NCBI GenBank assembly: GCA_003136915.1
Contig: PLEB01000202.1
Location: 5,580-10,799 of the forward strand
DNA length: 5,220 bases
Direction of reading: 5' to 3'
Origin: Chitinophagaceae bacterium
Lineage (GTDB): Bacteria; Bacteroidota; Bacteroidia; Chitinophagales; Chitinophagaceae
Shown in pieces: positions 1-5,220 of this stretch (positions within the stretch are counted from its first letter, which is position 1; each line of letters begins with the position of its first letter). Under the pieces are notes generated by a model. That model had not been told where the DNA came from, made no database searches, and was given only the letters and a program-made list of their open reading frames with translations. The translations under genes were made by a program, and so were the position numbers.

Positions 1-335
1 CTGGAAGGGATGCAGATCATCATTCGCCAACTGGGAGGAAATAAAGGTTTTTTGGGATAGATCATTTTGATCATTTCCCGGATCATGAGTTCAGCGGCAT
101 TAAAATCGGCGATAACCCCGTCTTTCAGGGGCCGGACGGTCCGGATGCTTTCATGTGTTTTTTCATGCATCATCAGGGCCCTTTTTCCGACAGCGAGTAC
201 TGTTTTCGGATTATTACGGTCCAGGGCCACTATACTGGGTTCATTGACTACGATCTCATCATTATGAATGATCAGGGTGTTGGCTGTCCCCAGATCCATA
301 GCAATCTCTTGCGTCAGGAAATTGAATAATCCCAT
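1..335 (-). CDS. mreB: Rod shape-determining protein MreB, N-terminal part (cut by window edge)
   Basis: This is the bacterial actin homologue that polymerises under the inner membrane and guides the elongation-phase peptidoglycan machinery, with MreC, MreD, RodA and PBP2 as usual partners. Only the first 111 codons plus two bases are present; the gene continues past position 1. The translation opens with MGLFNFLTQEIAMDLGTANT: residues 14-20 (DLGTANT) form the phosphate-1 loop of the actin/HSP70 ATPase fold. Residues about 65-82 (IRTVRPLKDGVIADFNAA) are the block that follows it in MreB, and the visible part ends in MMICIPS, as expected before the conserved ITEVEKRA region. The ATG at 335-333 gives the normal MreB N-terminus. 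No Shine-Dalgarno is visible, only an A/T-rich leader. A candidate promoter lies 37 nt upstream. mreCD would be expected beyond the left edge. Identification is firm. Confidence 0.95.
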   Translation of the reverse strand, partial: MGLFNFLTQEIAMDLGTANTLIIHNDEIVVNEPSIVALDRNNPKTVLAVGKRALMMHEKTHESIRTVRPLKDGVIADFNAAELMIREMIKMIYPKKPLFPPSWRMMICIPS

Positions 336-372
336 TTTAAAAGGTCAGATTTAAATTCTGTTACGATGCATG

Positions 373-404
373 CAAATTTGATGGAAAAAATCCGAATTAA
401 CAAA
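373..404 (-). promoter_or_regulatory. Candidate Bacteroidota-type promoter for mreB
   Basis: Read on the minus strand, a TTTG (404-401) is followed after 20 nt by CAAATTTG (380-373). The latter matches the Bacteroidota -7 consensus TAnnTTTG at all defined positions except the first T, and the spacing falls in the usual range for the primary sigma factor of this phylum. Transcription would start at about position 366, giving an mreB leader of roughly 30 nt. This would let mreB be transcribed independently of the purD-TDO genes upstream. The motif is short and the region is A/T-rich, so chance is possible. Confidence 0.45.
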
Positions 405-486
405 GTGATCATCCTTGATTTATAATCAACTCGGATATCCTGCAGTGAACGTTATTTTCAGGCGGTTATTTCCTAAAAAGAAATCT

Positions 487-1482
487 TTATTCTGATGCAA
501 AACCTAACCTGCTTTCCATCTGTTTGTCGAGCTTGGGCAATTTTTTTCTTTCAATTAGAAAACTCGTCAATTGTGCAATATCCCGAAAGATAAAATGTTT
601 GACCAACGTTCCCTGAAGGTAATCCCTGCCTGAGCTGCCACCTGTTCCGATACGGGTTCCGATTGTCCTCTGAACCATATGCATGTGCCTATAACGCCAG
701 GTGCTCAATTGCTCATCCATTTCCAGCAATTGATTCAACAGCCGGTAAGGAAGCTGCAAGATCGGATATCCGGGATAGATCATGATAAAAAGACCGGCGC
801 GACAGGCAGCAGGGGATAATGAACGAGGATAATTCCCATTTTCTTCGGAAAATACGGTGTCAAATAGGGCGGCGTGGCCTTTTTCAACCTCGGAAAGACT
901 CTCCATGTAAAGCTTTCGGTATCCGGGCCAGAAATCATTGTCCTTGAAGAATGGCATTCTTTCAAGCCAGCTGTTCAGCAATTCAAGCAGGCTTTTCTCA
1001 GACTCCGCTGCCCTGATCAGGCTTTTTTCGGATTCGTTCAATGGGGAGATATAGTGCGCTTCGCCATGTCTTTGTTCATACTTCAAACCGAGTTTTGCTT
1101 CTATCAATTTGAATTGCCAGCTTTGAAAACCGGAAGCCGGGCGAAGCATATCGCGAAAATCCAGAAAGTCCATGGGAGACATGGTTTCCATGACTTCTAT
1201 TTGCTGAACCAGCAATTTTAAAATGCTATTGCTCCGGTTAAGGCGGTGCACAATGGTTTGCAATTCCGGGGAATCGTCATTTACAGTGGGCTTTCGGAGG
1301 ATCGCCATGATGGAATCCAGTTCATAAAGCAGTTGCTTGAACCAGAGCTCATAGGTCTGATGCATGATGATGAAAAGCATTTCATCGTGTGCGTGGGCAT
1401 TCAGCGTATCACTGCGGAGTTGCTGGGCATGGAGGATCGAATCCAGCTTCAAATATTCTGCATAGTGCATTTCAGGTTCCAT
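487..1482 (-). CDS. kynA: Tryptophan 2,3-dioxygenase (heme enzyme, kynurenine pathway)
   Basis: The enzyme uses heme and O2 to open the indole ring of L-tryptophan, giving N-formylkynurenine, the first step of the kynurenine route; it is cytosolic and usually tetrameric. Numbering here is from the upstream TTG at 1500 (337 aa). Seen in the sequence: Y13/Y16 in HYAEYLKLD; F43 and H47 in MLFIIMHQTYELWFKQ, where H47 matches the active-site histidine; F112 and R116 in DFLDFRDML, followed by S123 in ASGFQS; H272 in WRYRH, the proximal heme ligand; T286 in GTGGSSG, which contacts the substrate ammonium. All key residues are present and the length fits bacterial TDOs. I prefer the ATG at 1482 (331 aa, MEPEMHYAEYLKL) because it sits just ahead of the conserved region. 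The TTG at 1500 would start 6 bp after the purD stop; its GAGGTG is only 2 nt away, too close to work as a normal ribosome site. Probably co-transcribed with purD. Confidence 0.94.
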   Translation of the reverse strand: MEPEMHYAEYLKLDSILHAQQLRSDTLNAHAHDEMLFIIMHQTYELWFKQLLYELDSIMAILRKPTVNDDSPELQTIVHRLNRSNSILKLLVQQIEVMETMSPMDFLDFRDMLRPASGFQSWQFKLIEAKLGLKYEQRHGEAHYISPLNESEKSLIRAAESEKSLLELLNSWLERMPFFKDNDFWPGYRKLYMESLSEVEKGHAALFDTVFSEENGNYPRSLSPAACRAGLFIMIYPGYPILQLPYRLLNQLLEMDEQLSTWRYRHMHMVQRTIGTRIGTGGSSGRDYLQGTLVKHFIFRDIAQLTSFLIERKKLPKLDKQMESRLGFASE

Positions 1483-1506
1483 CCATGCGAAGTTATACAA
1501 ACCACC

Positions 1507-2784
1507 TCAGAGGAACTCGTAACCGATATCCCTGCGGAAATACATGCTTTCGAAATCGATATGCTTTAGAACTTCCATGGATTTCCGGATGGCGTTGGGA
1601 AGCGTCTCTGCAAAGGAAGTTACGCAAAGCACGCGTCCGCCATTGGTGAGGACCTGTCCGTCCACCATTTTCGTTCCGGAGTGAAAGATCAAACTGTCCT
1701 TATCACACTTATCCAGTCCCGTAATGGGAAAACCTTTTTCGTAGCTGCCCGGATATCCGCCGCTTACGGCTACCATGGTCGCTGTTACCCGCTTATCAAT
1801 TTCAATATCTATTTCGTTGAGTTTTTTGTCTGCCACGGCCCGGAACAAACTCACCAGGTCATTTTTTAGCCTTGGGAGAACCACTTCGGTTTCCGGGTCG
1901 CCCATCCTGCAATTATATTCAATCACGACGGGCTCTTCATTTACCTTGATCAGGCCGATAAAAATAAAGCCCCTGTAATCAATCTGATCCACTTTCAGAC
2001 CCTGTATAGTTGGTTCAATGATCCGTTTTTTTACCTTTTCCATAAAGGCTTTATCGGCAAAGGGTACCGGGCTTACTGCGCCCATTCCCCCCGTATTCGG
2101 ACCCTTGTCACCTTCTCCGATTTTCTTATAGTCTTTTGCCTCCGGCAAAAGCACATAGTGGTCACCGTCAGTCAGCACAAAAACGGATAGTTCAATCCCA
2201 TCGAGAAATTCTTCCACCACCATTTTCCTGCCGGCCTCGCCAAATTTATTCTGCTGCAGCATGAGCTCAAATTCGGCCATGGCTTCCACATGGCTATTGC
2301 AAATAATCACGCCCTTGCCCGCGGCAAGCCCGTCGGCCTTTAGTACAATGGGGAGCTTGTGTGTTTTCAGGAATTCGGAGCCTTCTGCAAAGTGATCCGT
2401 ATCAAATTCACGATAGCCCGCTGTGGGTATGCCGTGTTTTTGCATGAACCGTTTGGAAAAGGCCTTGCTTCCCTCCAGCCGCGCCGCCGACGCAGATGGT
2501 CCGATCACCGGGATATGGGTCAACTCCGGGTCCGCATTAAAAAAGTCGGAAATGCCCGCTACGAGGGGTTCTTCAGGACCAACCACCAGCATGTTGATCT
2601 TGTTTTTGAGACAGGCTTTTTTTATTGCCGGAAAATCGGTCTGGATCAATTCAATATTGGTACCGTACTGTGCGGTTCCGGCATTTCCAGGGGCTATAAA
2701 TAACCGGGAACAATTTGGACTCTGCGATATTTTCCAGGCAAATGCATGTTCTCTTCCCCCCGCACCTAATATTAAAATATTCAT
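1507..2784 (-). CDS. purD: Phosphoribosylamine--glycine ligase (GAR synthetase), PurD
   Basis: PurD joins glycine to 5-phosphoribosylamine with ATP, making glycinamide ribonucleotide, the second step of de novo purine synthesis. The 425-aa product has the normal length of the stand-alone bacterial enzyme, not a fusion with PurM or PurN. In order: the N-terminal nucleotide-fold loop GAGGREHA (7-14) and PGNAGT (32-37); VGPEEPLVAGISD (68-80); the ATP-grasp segment with KADGLAAGKGV (149-159); GPNTGGMG (228-235); the metal- and ATP-site block with E289 and N291 running into RMGDPETE (293-300), which is the GARS signature with M in place of the commoner F or L; and the C-terminal domain with GGRVLCVT (382-389) ending DIGYEFL. 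The ATG at 2784 places the nucleotide loop at the very N-terminus, as in the family. The TDO gene follows directly, so purD is probably the first gene of a two-gene transcript. The upstream leader carries two hairpins. Confidence 0.97.
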   Translation of the reverse strand: MNILILGAGGREHAFAWKISQSPNCSRLFIAPGNAGTAQYGTNIELIQTDFPAIKKACLKNKINMLVVGPEEPLVAGISDFFNADPELTHIPVIGPSASAARLEGSKAFSKRFMQKHGIPTAGYREFDTDHFAEGSEFLKTHKLPIVLKADGLAAGKGVIICNSHVEAMAEFELMLQQNKFGEAGRKMVVEEFLDGIELSVFVLTDGDHYVLLPEAKDYKKIGEGDKGPNTGGMGAVSPVPFADKAFMEKVKKRIIEPTIQGLKVDQIDYRGFIFIGLIKVNEEPVVIEYNCRMGDPETEVVLPRLKNDLVSLFRAVADKKLNEIDIEIDKRVTATMVAVSGGYPGSYEKGFPITGLDKCDKDSLIFHSGTKMVDGQVLTNGGRVLCVTSFAETLPNAIRKSMEVLKHIDFESMYFRRDIGYEFL

Positions 2785-2799
2785 TTCCAGGTTGGATTA

Positions 2800-2824
2800 G
2801 GCCCGAAATTCACGATTCGGGACC
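2800..2824. repeat. Small inverted repeat in the purD leader, CCCGAA/TTCGGG
   Basis: CCCGAA at 2802-2807 is the exact reverse complement of TTCGGG at 2816-2821, with an 8-nt loop. GG at 2800-2801 can also pair with CC at 2823-2824 if A2822 is bulged, making 8 bp in total. It lies 15 nt upstream of the purD start codon, so in a purD transcript starting further upstream it would form a leader hairpin; it could equally be an operator. No T-run follows on the minus strand, so it is not a simple terminator. Confidence 0.4.
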
Positions 2825-2845
2825 ATATCTGAAAAAATAATTTTA

Positions 2846-2866
2846 TGGATGGCGAAAAGCCATCCA
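2846..2866. repeat. Perfect 8-bp hairpin between purD and the transporter gene
   Basis: TGGATGGC (2846-2853) and GCCATCCA (2859-2866) are perfect reverse complements around a GAAAA loop (plus strand). On the minus strand the stem is followed by an A/T-rich stretch ending in six T's (2837-2832), but five A/T bases of mixed order come first and no gene ends upstream, so a terminator role for a neighbouring gene makes little sense. It could be an operator, an attenuator-like leader structure for purD, or a decayed remnant of the GATGG/CCATC-type elements found further right. Confidence 0.45.
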
Positions 2867-2940
2867 GCGTGATATGATTAAATAAATCTTACTTTAGGTT
2901 TCTTATTTCAGGTTTATCCTAAACTCGAAACTCACTCCAT

Positions 2941-4605
2941 ATGAATACAACGTTGCCTAAAACGGGACATCCGCGGGGACTATACGTATTGTTTTTTACG
3001 GAAATGTGGGAGCGCTTCGGTTACTACCTGATGGTGGGCATCCTGTTTTTATTTTTACATGATACGGTGGACAATGGCGGCAGGGGTTTGGATACCGGGC
3101 TGGCAGCTGATATCACCGGCACTTATATAGCACTTGTTTACCTGACTCCTTTTATCGGAGGATTATTGGCGGACCGTTACCTCGGATACCGGGTTTCTGT
3201 TTTTCTCGGAGGCTCCCTGATGGCTCTTGGTTATTTTCTGATGTCCGTACCGCATAGCGGCGGGTTGATGTATGCGGCCCTGGGTTGCGTAATTGTAGGA
3301 AATGGTTTCTTCAAACCAAATATCAGCACGCTGCTGGGCAATATTTATAATAAGGAAGAATTAAAGCCGAAGAAAGATATTGCCTACAATATTTTTTACA
3401 TGGGCATCAATATCGGAGCCCTGGTGTGCAATTTCGTGGCTGCTTTCCTGCGCATCAACTATTCCTGGGGATATGCATTTGCCGCCGCAGGATTCGGAAT
3501 GACGCTTTCGCTGGTCTTCTTTGCTTCCGGACAAAAATATATAAAACACGCTGATGTAATCAAGCCTGTTCAGAAAGAAGACATGCCGCTTTCGAAGATC
3601 GTTTACTACGTTTTTCTTCCTGCAATTGCGGCTGGTATTATTGGATGGTTTATCCCGGGAAACCTCATGGGTTCTGATTCCAATGATGCGTTTATTTTTG
3701 CCTGTATTCCCATTATCATTTTCTATTACAACATATGGCATCGCTGTAGCGGGTCAGACAGAAAGCGGATTGGAACCCTATTCACCCTTTTTGGTGTTTC
3801 CATTATTTTCTGGAATATCTATAACCAGAACGCTACTTCACTTACGATTTGGGCAGACAGCTATACCAATCGTGAAGCGCCTGCTTCGATCGAAAAAATA
3901 ATCAAGCCTTTTGGATTTCTAAAAACGGTGAATACAAAACCAGTGGAGGTCCCCATCCTGGATGAACATTTCCATGCAAAAACGGATGCCAAAGGAAATG
4001 TGGCCACGCATATTGGTACAGATCCTTATTTGCAGAATATTCCGAAAGATCAATGGCCGGCACAGGGGCAGGATCTTAAACTCATATCCACAGAAATCTA
4101 TCAATCCATAAATCCTTTCTGGATCATTGTGCTTACACCAATCATCGTAGGACTATTCGGATTTCTGAAGGCCAGGGGTAAGGAACTCAGTACGCCCGGC
4201 AAGTTTGCATGGGGAACCATCATTGCCGGATTATCTTCATTGATTATGGTAATTGCCGCTTTATCAACCAATATTTACCACAATAAGGTTTCGTCTGCCT
4301 GGATTGTCGGCACTTACGGTGTATTTACCATCAGTGAACTGTTTGTGAGCCCGGTCGGCTTATCCCTGGTATCCAAAGTTTCCCCACGGCGATTTACTGC
4401 ATTGATGATGGGCGGCTGGTTCATCACCACTTCTCTTGGCGCAAAAATCGCCGGTATCATGGCCGGATTCTGGGATAGTTTCGACAGCAAGGCGCTTTTC
4501 TTCGGCATCAGTGCCACAGCAGCCATTATTGCCGGACTATTGCTGTTTCCGCTAACAAAAAGACTGAACAAGGTGGTTGTGGAGGCGACGGCGGAGAAGG
4601 ATTGA
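2941..4605 (+). CDS. Proton-coupled oligopeptide transporter, POT/PTR family (MFS)
   Basis: This inner-membrane symporter is expected to bring di- or tripeptides into the cytoplasm with protons. Diagnostic sites, by residue: E21, E24, R25, F26, Y28, Y29 form the ExxERFxYY motif in TM1; GGLLADRYLGYR (73-84) is the MFS loop between TM2 and TM3; FFKPNIS (123-129) carries K125, equivalent to the TM4 lysine of PepT-type proteins; FYMGINIGAL (152-161) is the second PTR2 signature in TM5; QSINP (388-392) opens TM8; E466 in ISELFVSPVGL is the TM10 substrate-site glutamate. Hydrophobic segments fit the 12 + 2 helix plan, the extra pair at about 221-262. At 554 aa it is longer than many bacterial POTs (about 450-500), mainly because of a polar stretch between TM7 and TM8 (about 310-387). 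The ATG at 2941 puts the TM1 motif where expected. No Shine-Dalgarno is seen. It is probably monocistronic: divergent from purD and convergent with apaG. Substrate cannot be told from sequence alone. Confidence 0.94.
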   Translation: MNTTLPKTGHPRGLYVLFFTEMWERFGYYLMVGILFLFLHDTVDNGGRGLDTGLAADITGTYIALVYLTPFIGGLLADRYLGYRVSVFLGGSLMALGYFLMSVPHSGGLMYAALGCVIVGNGFFKPNISTLLGNIYNKEELKPKKDIAYNIFYMGINIGALVCNFVAAFLRINYSWGYAFAAAGFGMTLSLVFFASGQKYIKHADVIKPVQKEDMPLSKIVYYVFLPAIAAGIIGWFIPGNLMGSDSNDAFIFACIPIIIFYYNIWHRCSGSDRKRIGTLFTLFGVSIIFWNIYNQNATSLTIWADSYTNREAPASIEKIIKPFGFLKTVNTKPVEVPILDEHFHAKTDAKGNVATHIGTDPYLQNIPKDQWPAQGQDLKLISTEIYQSINPFWIIVLTPIIVGLFGFLKARGKELSTPGKFAWGTIIAGLSSLIMVIAALSTNIYHNKVSSAWIVGTYGVFTISELFVSPVGLSLVSKVSPRRFTALMMGGWFITTSLGAKIAGIMAGFWDSFDSKALFFGISATAAIIAGLLLFPLTKRLNKVVVEATAEKD

Positions 4606-4630
4606 TGAGAGGGGAGAGATTGATTTTTTT

Positions 4631-4716
4631 GTTGATGGTATATGGTATATGGTTGATGGACTTCTGGTGCGGATACCCAAATAAAGTCCATCTACCATCT
4701 ACCATATACCATCAAC
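4631..4716. repeat. Quasi-palindromic element with 7-bp tandem arms (copy 1, complete)
   Basis: The left arm (4631-4661) is built of 7-mers GTTGATG, GTATATG, GTATATG, GTTGATG plus GAC. The right arm (4686-4716) is GTC plus CATCTAC, CATCTAC, CATATAC, CATCAAC. Folded on itself, 29 of 31 positions pair; the mismatches are T4648/C4699 and T4654/T4693. The unpaired loop is 24 nt (4662-4685). An outer inverted repeat, TGATTTTT (4621-4628) and AAAAATCA (4722-4729), frames it; the latter includes the apaG stop codon. The element fills the gap between the convergent stops of the transporter gene and apaG, so it could act on both transcripts as a 3'-end stabiliser or barrier. The T-tracts lie before, not after, the hairpin on both strands, so it is not a textbook intrinsic terminator. 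Confidence 0.85.
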
Positions 4717-4726
4717 CAATTAAAAA

Positions 4727-5113
4727 TCAGTTCATCTTAAATGGAACAATCATTTCAAACACCGGAATATTTACTTCGAAGATATTTTTTGTATTCAGGT
4801 TTTCCATGTTATAGCTGCCGTACATCTTGCCCATTTCAGTACGCAGATTGCAACCACTTACATATTGATACTTCTCGCCGGGCTGAAGTATAGGTTGCAC
4901 CCCAACCACGCCTTCACCCTCCACTTCCCGGTGGCTTCCGTTGCTGTCGAAAATATGCCATTGGCGGCGATGTAGTTTTACGGAGAAATTATTGTGATTC
5001 CAAATCGTAATCCTGTAGGCAAACATGTGCTCCCCGGCAACCGGATTACTGTAGTCGGGTTGATAAAAAGTTTCGACTTCAATTTCAACCCCTTCTGAAA
5101 TTTTGTTCGCCAT
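4727..5113 (-). CDS. apaG: ApaG-domain protein
   Basis: A single-domain protein of 128 aa, the usual size of bacterial ApaG (about 125 aa), a small beta-sandwich of fibronectin type III-like fold. The name comes from its place near apaH in enterobacteria, and mutants (corD) affect cobalt resistance and magnesium efflux there; its biochemical role is not settled. Family signatures visible: YRITIWNHNNFSVKL (33-47), the RRQWHIFDSNG block (49-59), EVEGEGVVGVQP (63-74) with the glycine-rich turn, LQPGEKYQYVSGCNLRT (76-92), GKMYGSYNM (95-103), and the terminal strand FEVNIPVFEMIVPFK (112-126). No signal peptide or membrane segment is seen, so it is cytoplasmic. The ATG at 5113 gives the normal N-terminus. 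No apaH is present in the window. The gene lies between two related repeat elements, one 10 bp past its stop and the other 40 bp before its start; its promoter must sit in that 40-bp strip or inside the upstream element. Confidence 0.95.
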   Translation of the reverse strand: MANKISEGVEIEVETFYQPDYSNPVAGEHMFAYRITIWNHNNFSVKLHRRQWHIFDSNGSHREVEGEGVVGVQPILQPGEKYQYVSGCNLRTEMGKMYGSYNMENLNTKNIFEVNIPVFEMIVPFKMN

Positions 5114-5153
5114 GGAGTTTAATTTACATAAAATTAAGCAATTGATTTGAAAA

Positions 5154-5220
5154 GTTGATGGTTGATGGTTGATGGTTGATGGATATCAGGTGCGGTCTCA
5201 CACATAAAGGCCATCAACCA
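5154..5220. repeat. Heptamer-repeat hairpin element (copy 2, cut by window edge)
   Basis: Four perfect tandem GTTGATG units (5154-5181) are followed by a 30-nt centre (5182-5211) and then CATCAAC (5212-5218), the reverse complement of the unit, where the window ends; more right-arm units are expected beyond. The centre has the same length as that of copy 1 (4659-4688) and matches it at 21 of 30 positions, including GGTGCGG (5189-5195) and ATAAAG (5204-5209). Both copies also share ATTGATTT just outside the left arm (4619-4626 and 5141-5148). The copy lies upstream of apaG in the same orientation as copy 1, so it cannot be a terminator for the same transcript; this argues for a dispersed element. 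Confidence 0.8.

Larger units (their letters stand above)
2785..2940. promoter_or_regulatory. Divergent intergenic region between purD and the POT transporter gene
   Basis: The start codons of purD (minus) and the transporter (plus) face away from each other across 156 bp, so both promoters should lie here. No convincing pair of -33 and -7 elements was found on either strand. Partial -7 matches exist: TATTTTTT on the minus strand (2839-2832) and TACTTTAG on the plus strand (2890-2897), but neither has a TTTG at the right distance. The half nearest purD contains two stem-loops, listed separately; the half nearest the transporter is A/T-rich without clear structure. Confidence 0.4.

Noticed and set aside
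468..484. Terminator after the dioxygenase gene (ATTTC/GAAAT)
   Set aside because: Only a 5-bp A/T-rich stem, overlapping the region of the stop codon and with no T-run after it on the minus strand. It cannot be told from chance in this A/T-rich gap.
670..700. Tryptophan dioxygenase lacking its heme-binding histidine (MVQR where some members have MVHR)
   Set aside because: Counting 14 residues back from the substrate-binding threonine in GTGGSSG gives the histidine of WRYRH, which is present (H272). The MVQ/MVH position is not the ligand.
874..1569. Plus-strand open frames of about 107-115 codons opposite the dioxygenase gene
   Set aside because: They are complementary-strand shadows of a strongly conserved gene, with no protein family resemblance of their own.
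4631..4716. Integron attC site (single-gene cassette around apaG)
   Set aside because: The attC simple sites run RYYYAAC at the left end and GTTRRRY at the right end. Here the ends are GTTGATG and CATCAAC, the opposite order, and GTTGAT does not fit GTTRRRY. No integrase is visible and apaG is a chromosomal household gene.
4621..4729. Bidirectional intrinsic terminator for the transporter gene and apaG
   Set aside because: The hairpin is in the right place, but on each strand the T-tract comes before the stem and an A-tract follows it. An intrinsic terminator needs the T-tract after the stem. The stem is also far longer than usual, and copy 2 lies upstream of apaG.
4602..4814. Small plus-strand open frame after the transporter gene
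   Set aside because: It runs through the hairpin element and then antisense to apaG; its composition is that of the heptamer repeat and a shadow frame, with no recognisable protein features.
5154..5220. CRISPR array
   Set aside because: The repeat unit is 7 bp with no spacers between units, and the units invert across a centre. No cas genes are present.

Overview
The window looks like chromosomal DNA of a Bacteroidota bacterium, probably near the Chitinophagaceae/Sphingobacteriia. The reasons are the protein sequences (MreB beginning MGLFNFLTQEIAMDLGTANT, a Bacteroidota-type tryptophan 2,3-dioxygenase, a PurD ending in GYEFL, a long POT transporter), the lack of Shine-Dalgarno sequences at sensible distances, and one candidate promoter of the Bacteroidota TTTG / TAnnTTTG type. 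The assignment rests on recognition by eye, not on a search.

Layout. On the minus strand, read from right to left, purD (1507-2784) is followed almost without a gap by a tryptophan 2,3-dioxygenase gene (487-1482, or from a TTG at 1500). After a 151-bp gap with its own candidate promoter comes the 5' end of mreB, which runs off the left edge. A 156-bp divergent region (2785-2940) with two small hairpins separates purD from a plus-strand proton-coupled oligopeptide transporter gene (2941-4605). The transporter converges on apaG (minus, 4727-5113). All five genes are intact as far as visible; none is under 300 nt and no rRNA, tRNA, CRISPR array or transposase was seen.

Function. These are mostly household genes: purine synthesis (PurD), tryptophan catabolism through the kynurenine route (TDO), cell shape (MreB), peptide uptake (POT) and ApaG, whose role is poorly defined. 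purD and the TDO gene are probably co-transcribed. A link through formate released from N-formylkynurenine and reused in purine synthesis is possible but speculative.

The least ordinary part is intergenic. The POT/apaG gap holds an 86-bp quasi-palindrome whose arms are tandem 7-bp units (GTTGATG, GTATATG) around a 30-nt centre. A second, related element lies upstream of apaG at the right edge of the window: four perfect GTTGATG units, then a centre of the same 30-nt length sharing 21 of 30 positions, including GGTGCGG and ATAAAG, then CATCAAC where the window ends. The two copies lie in the same orientation and flank apaG. I do not recognise this as a named repeat family; it looks like a dispersed hairpin element with slippage-prone heptamer arms.
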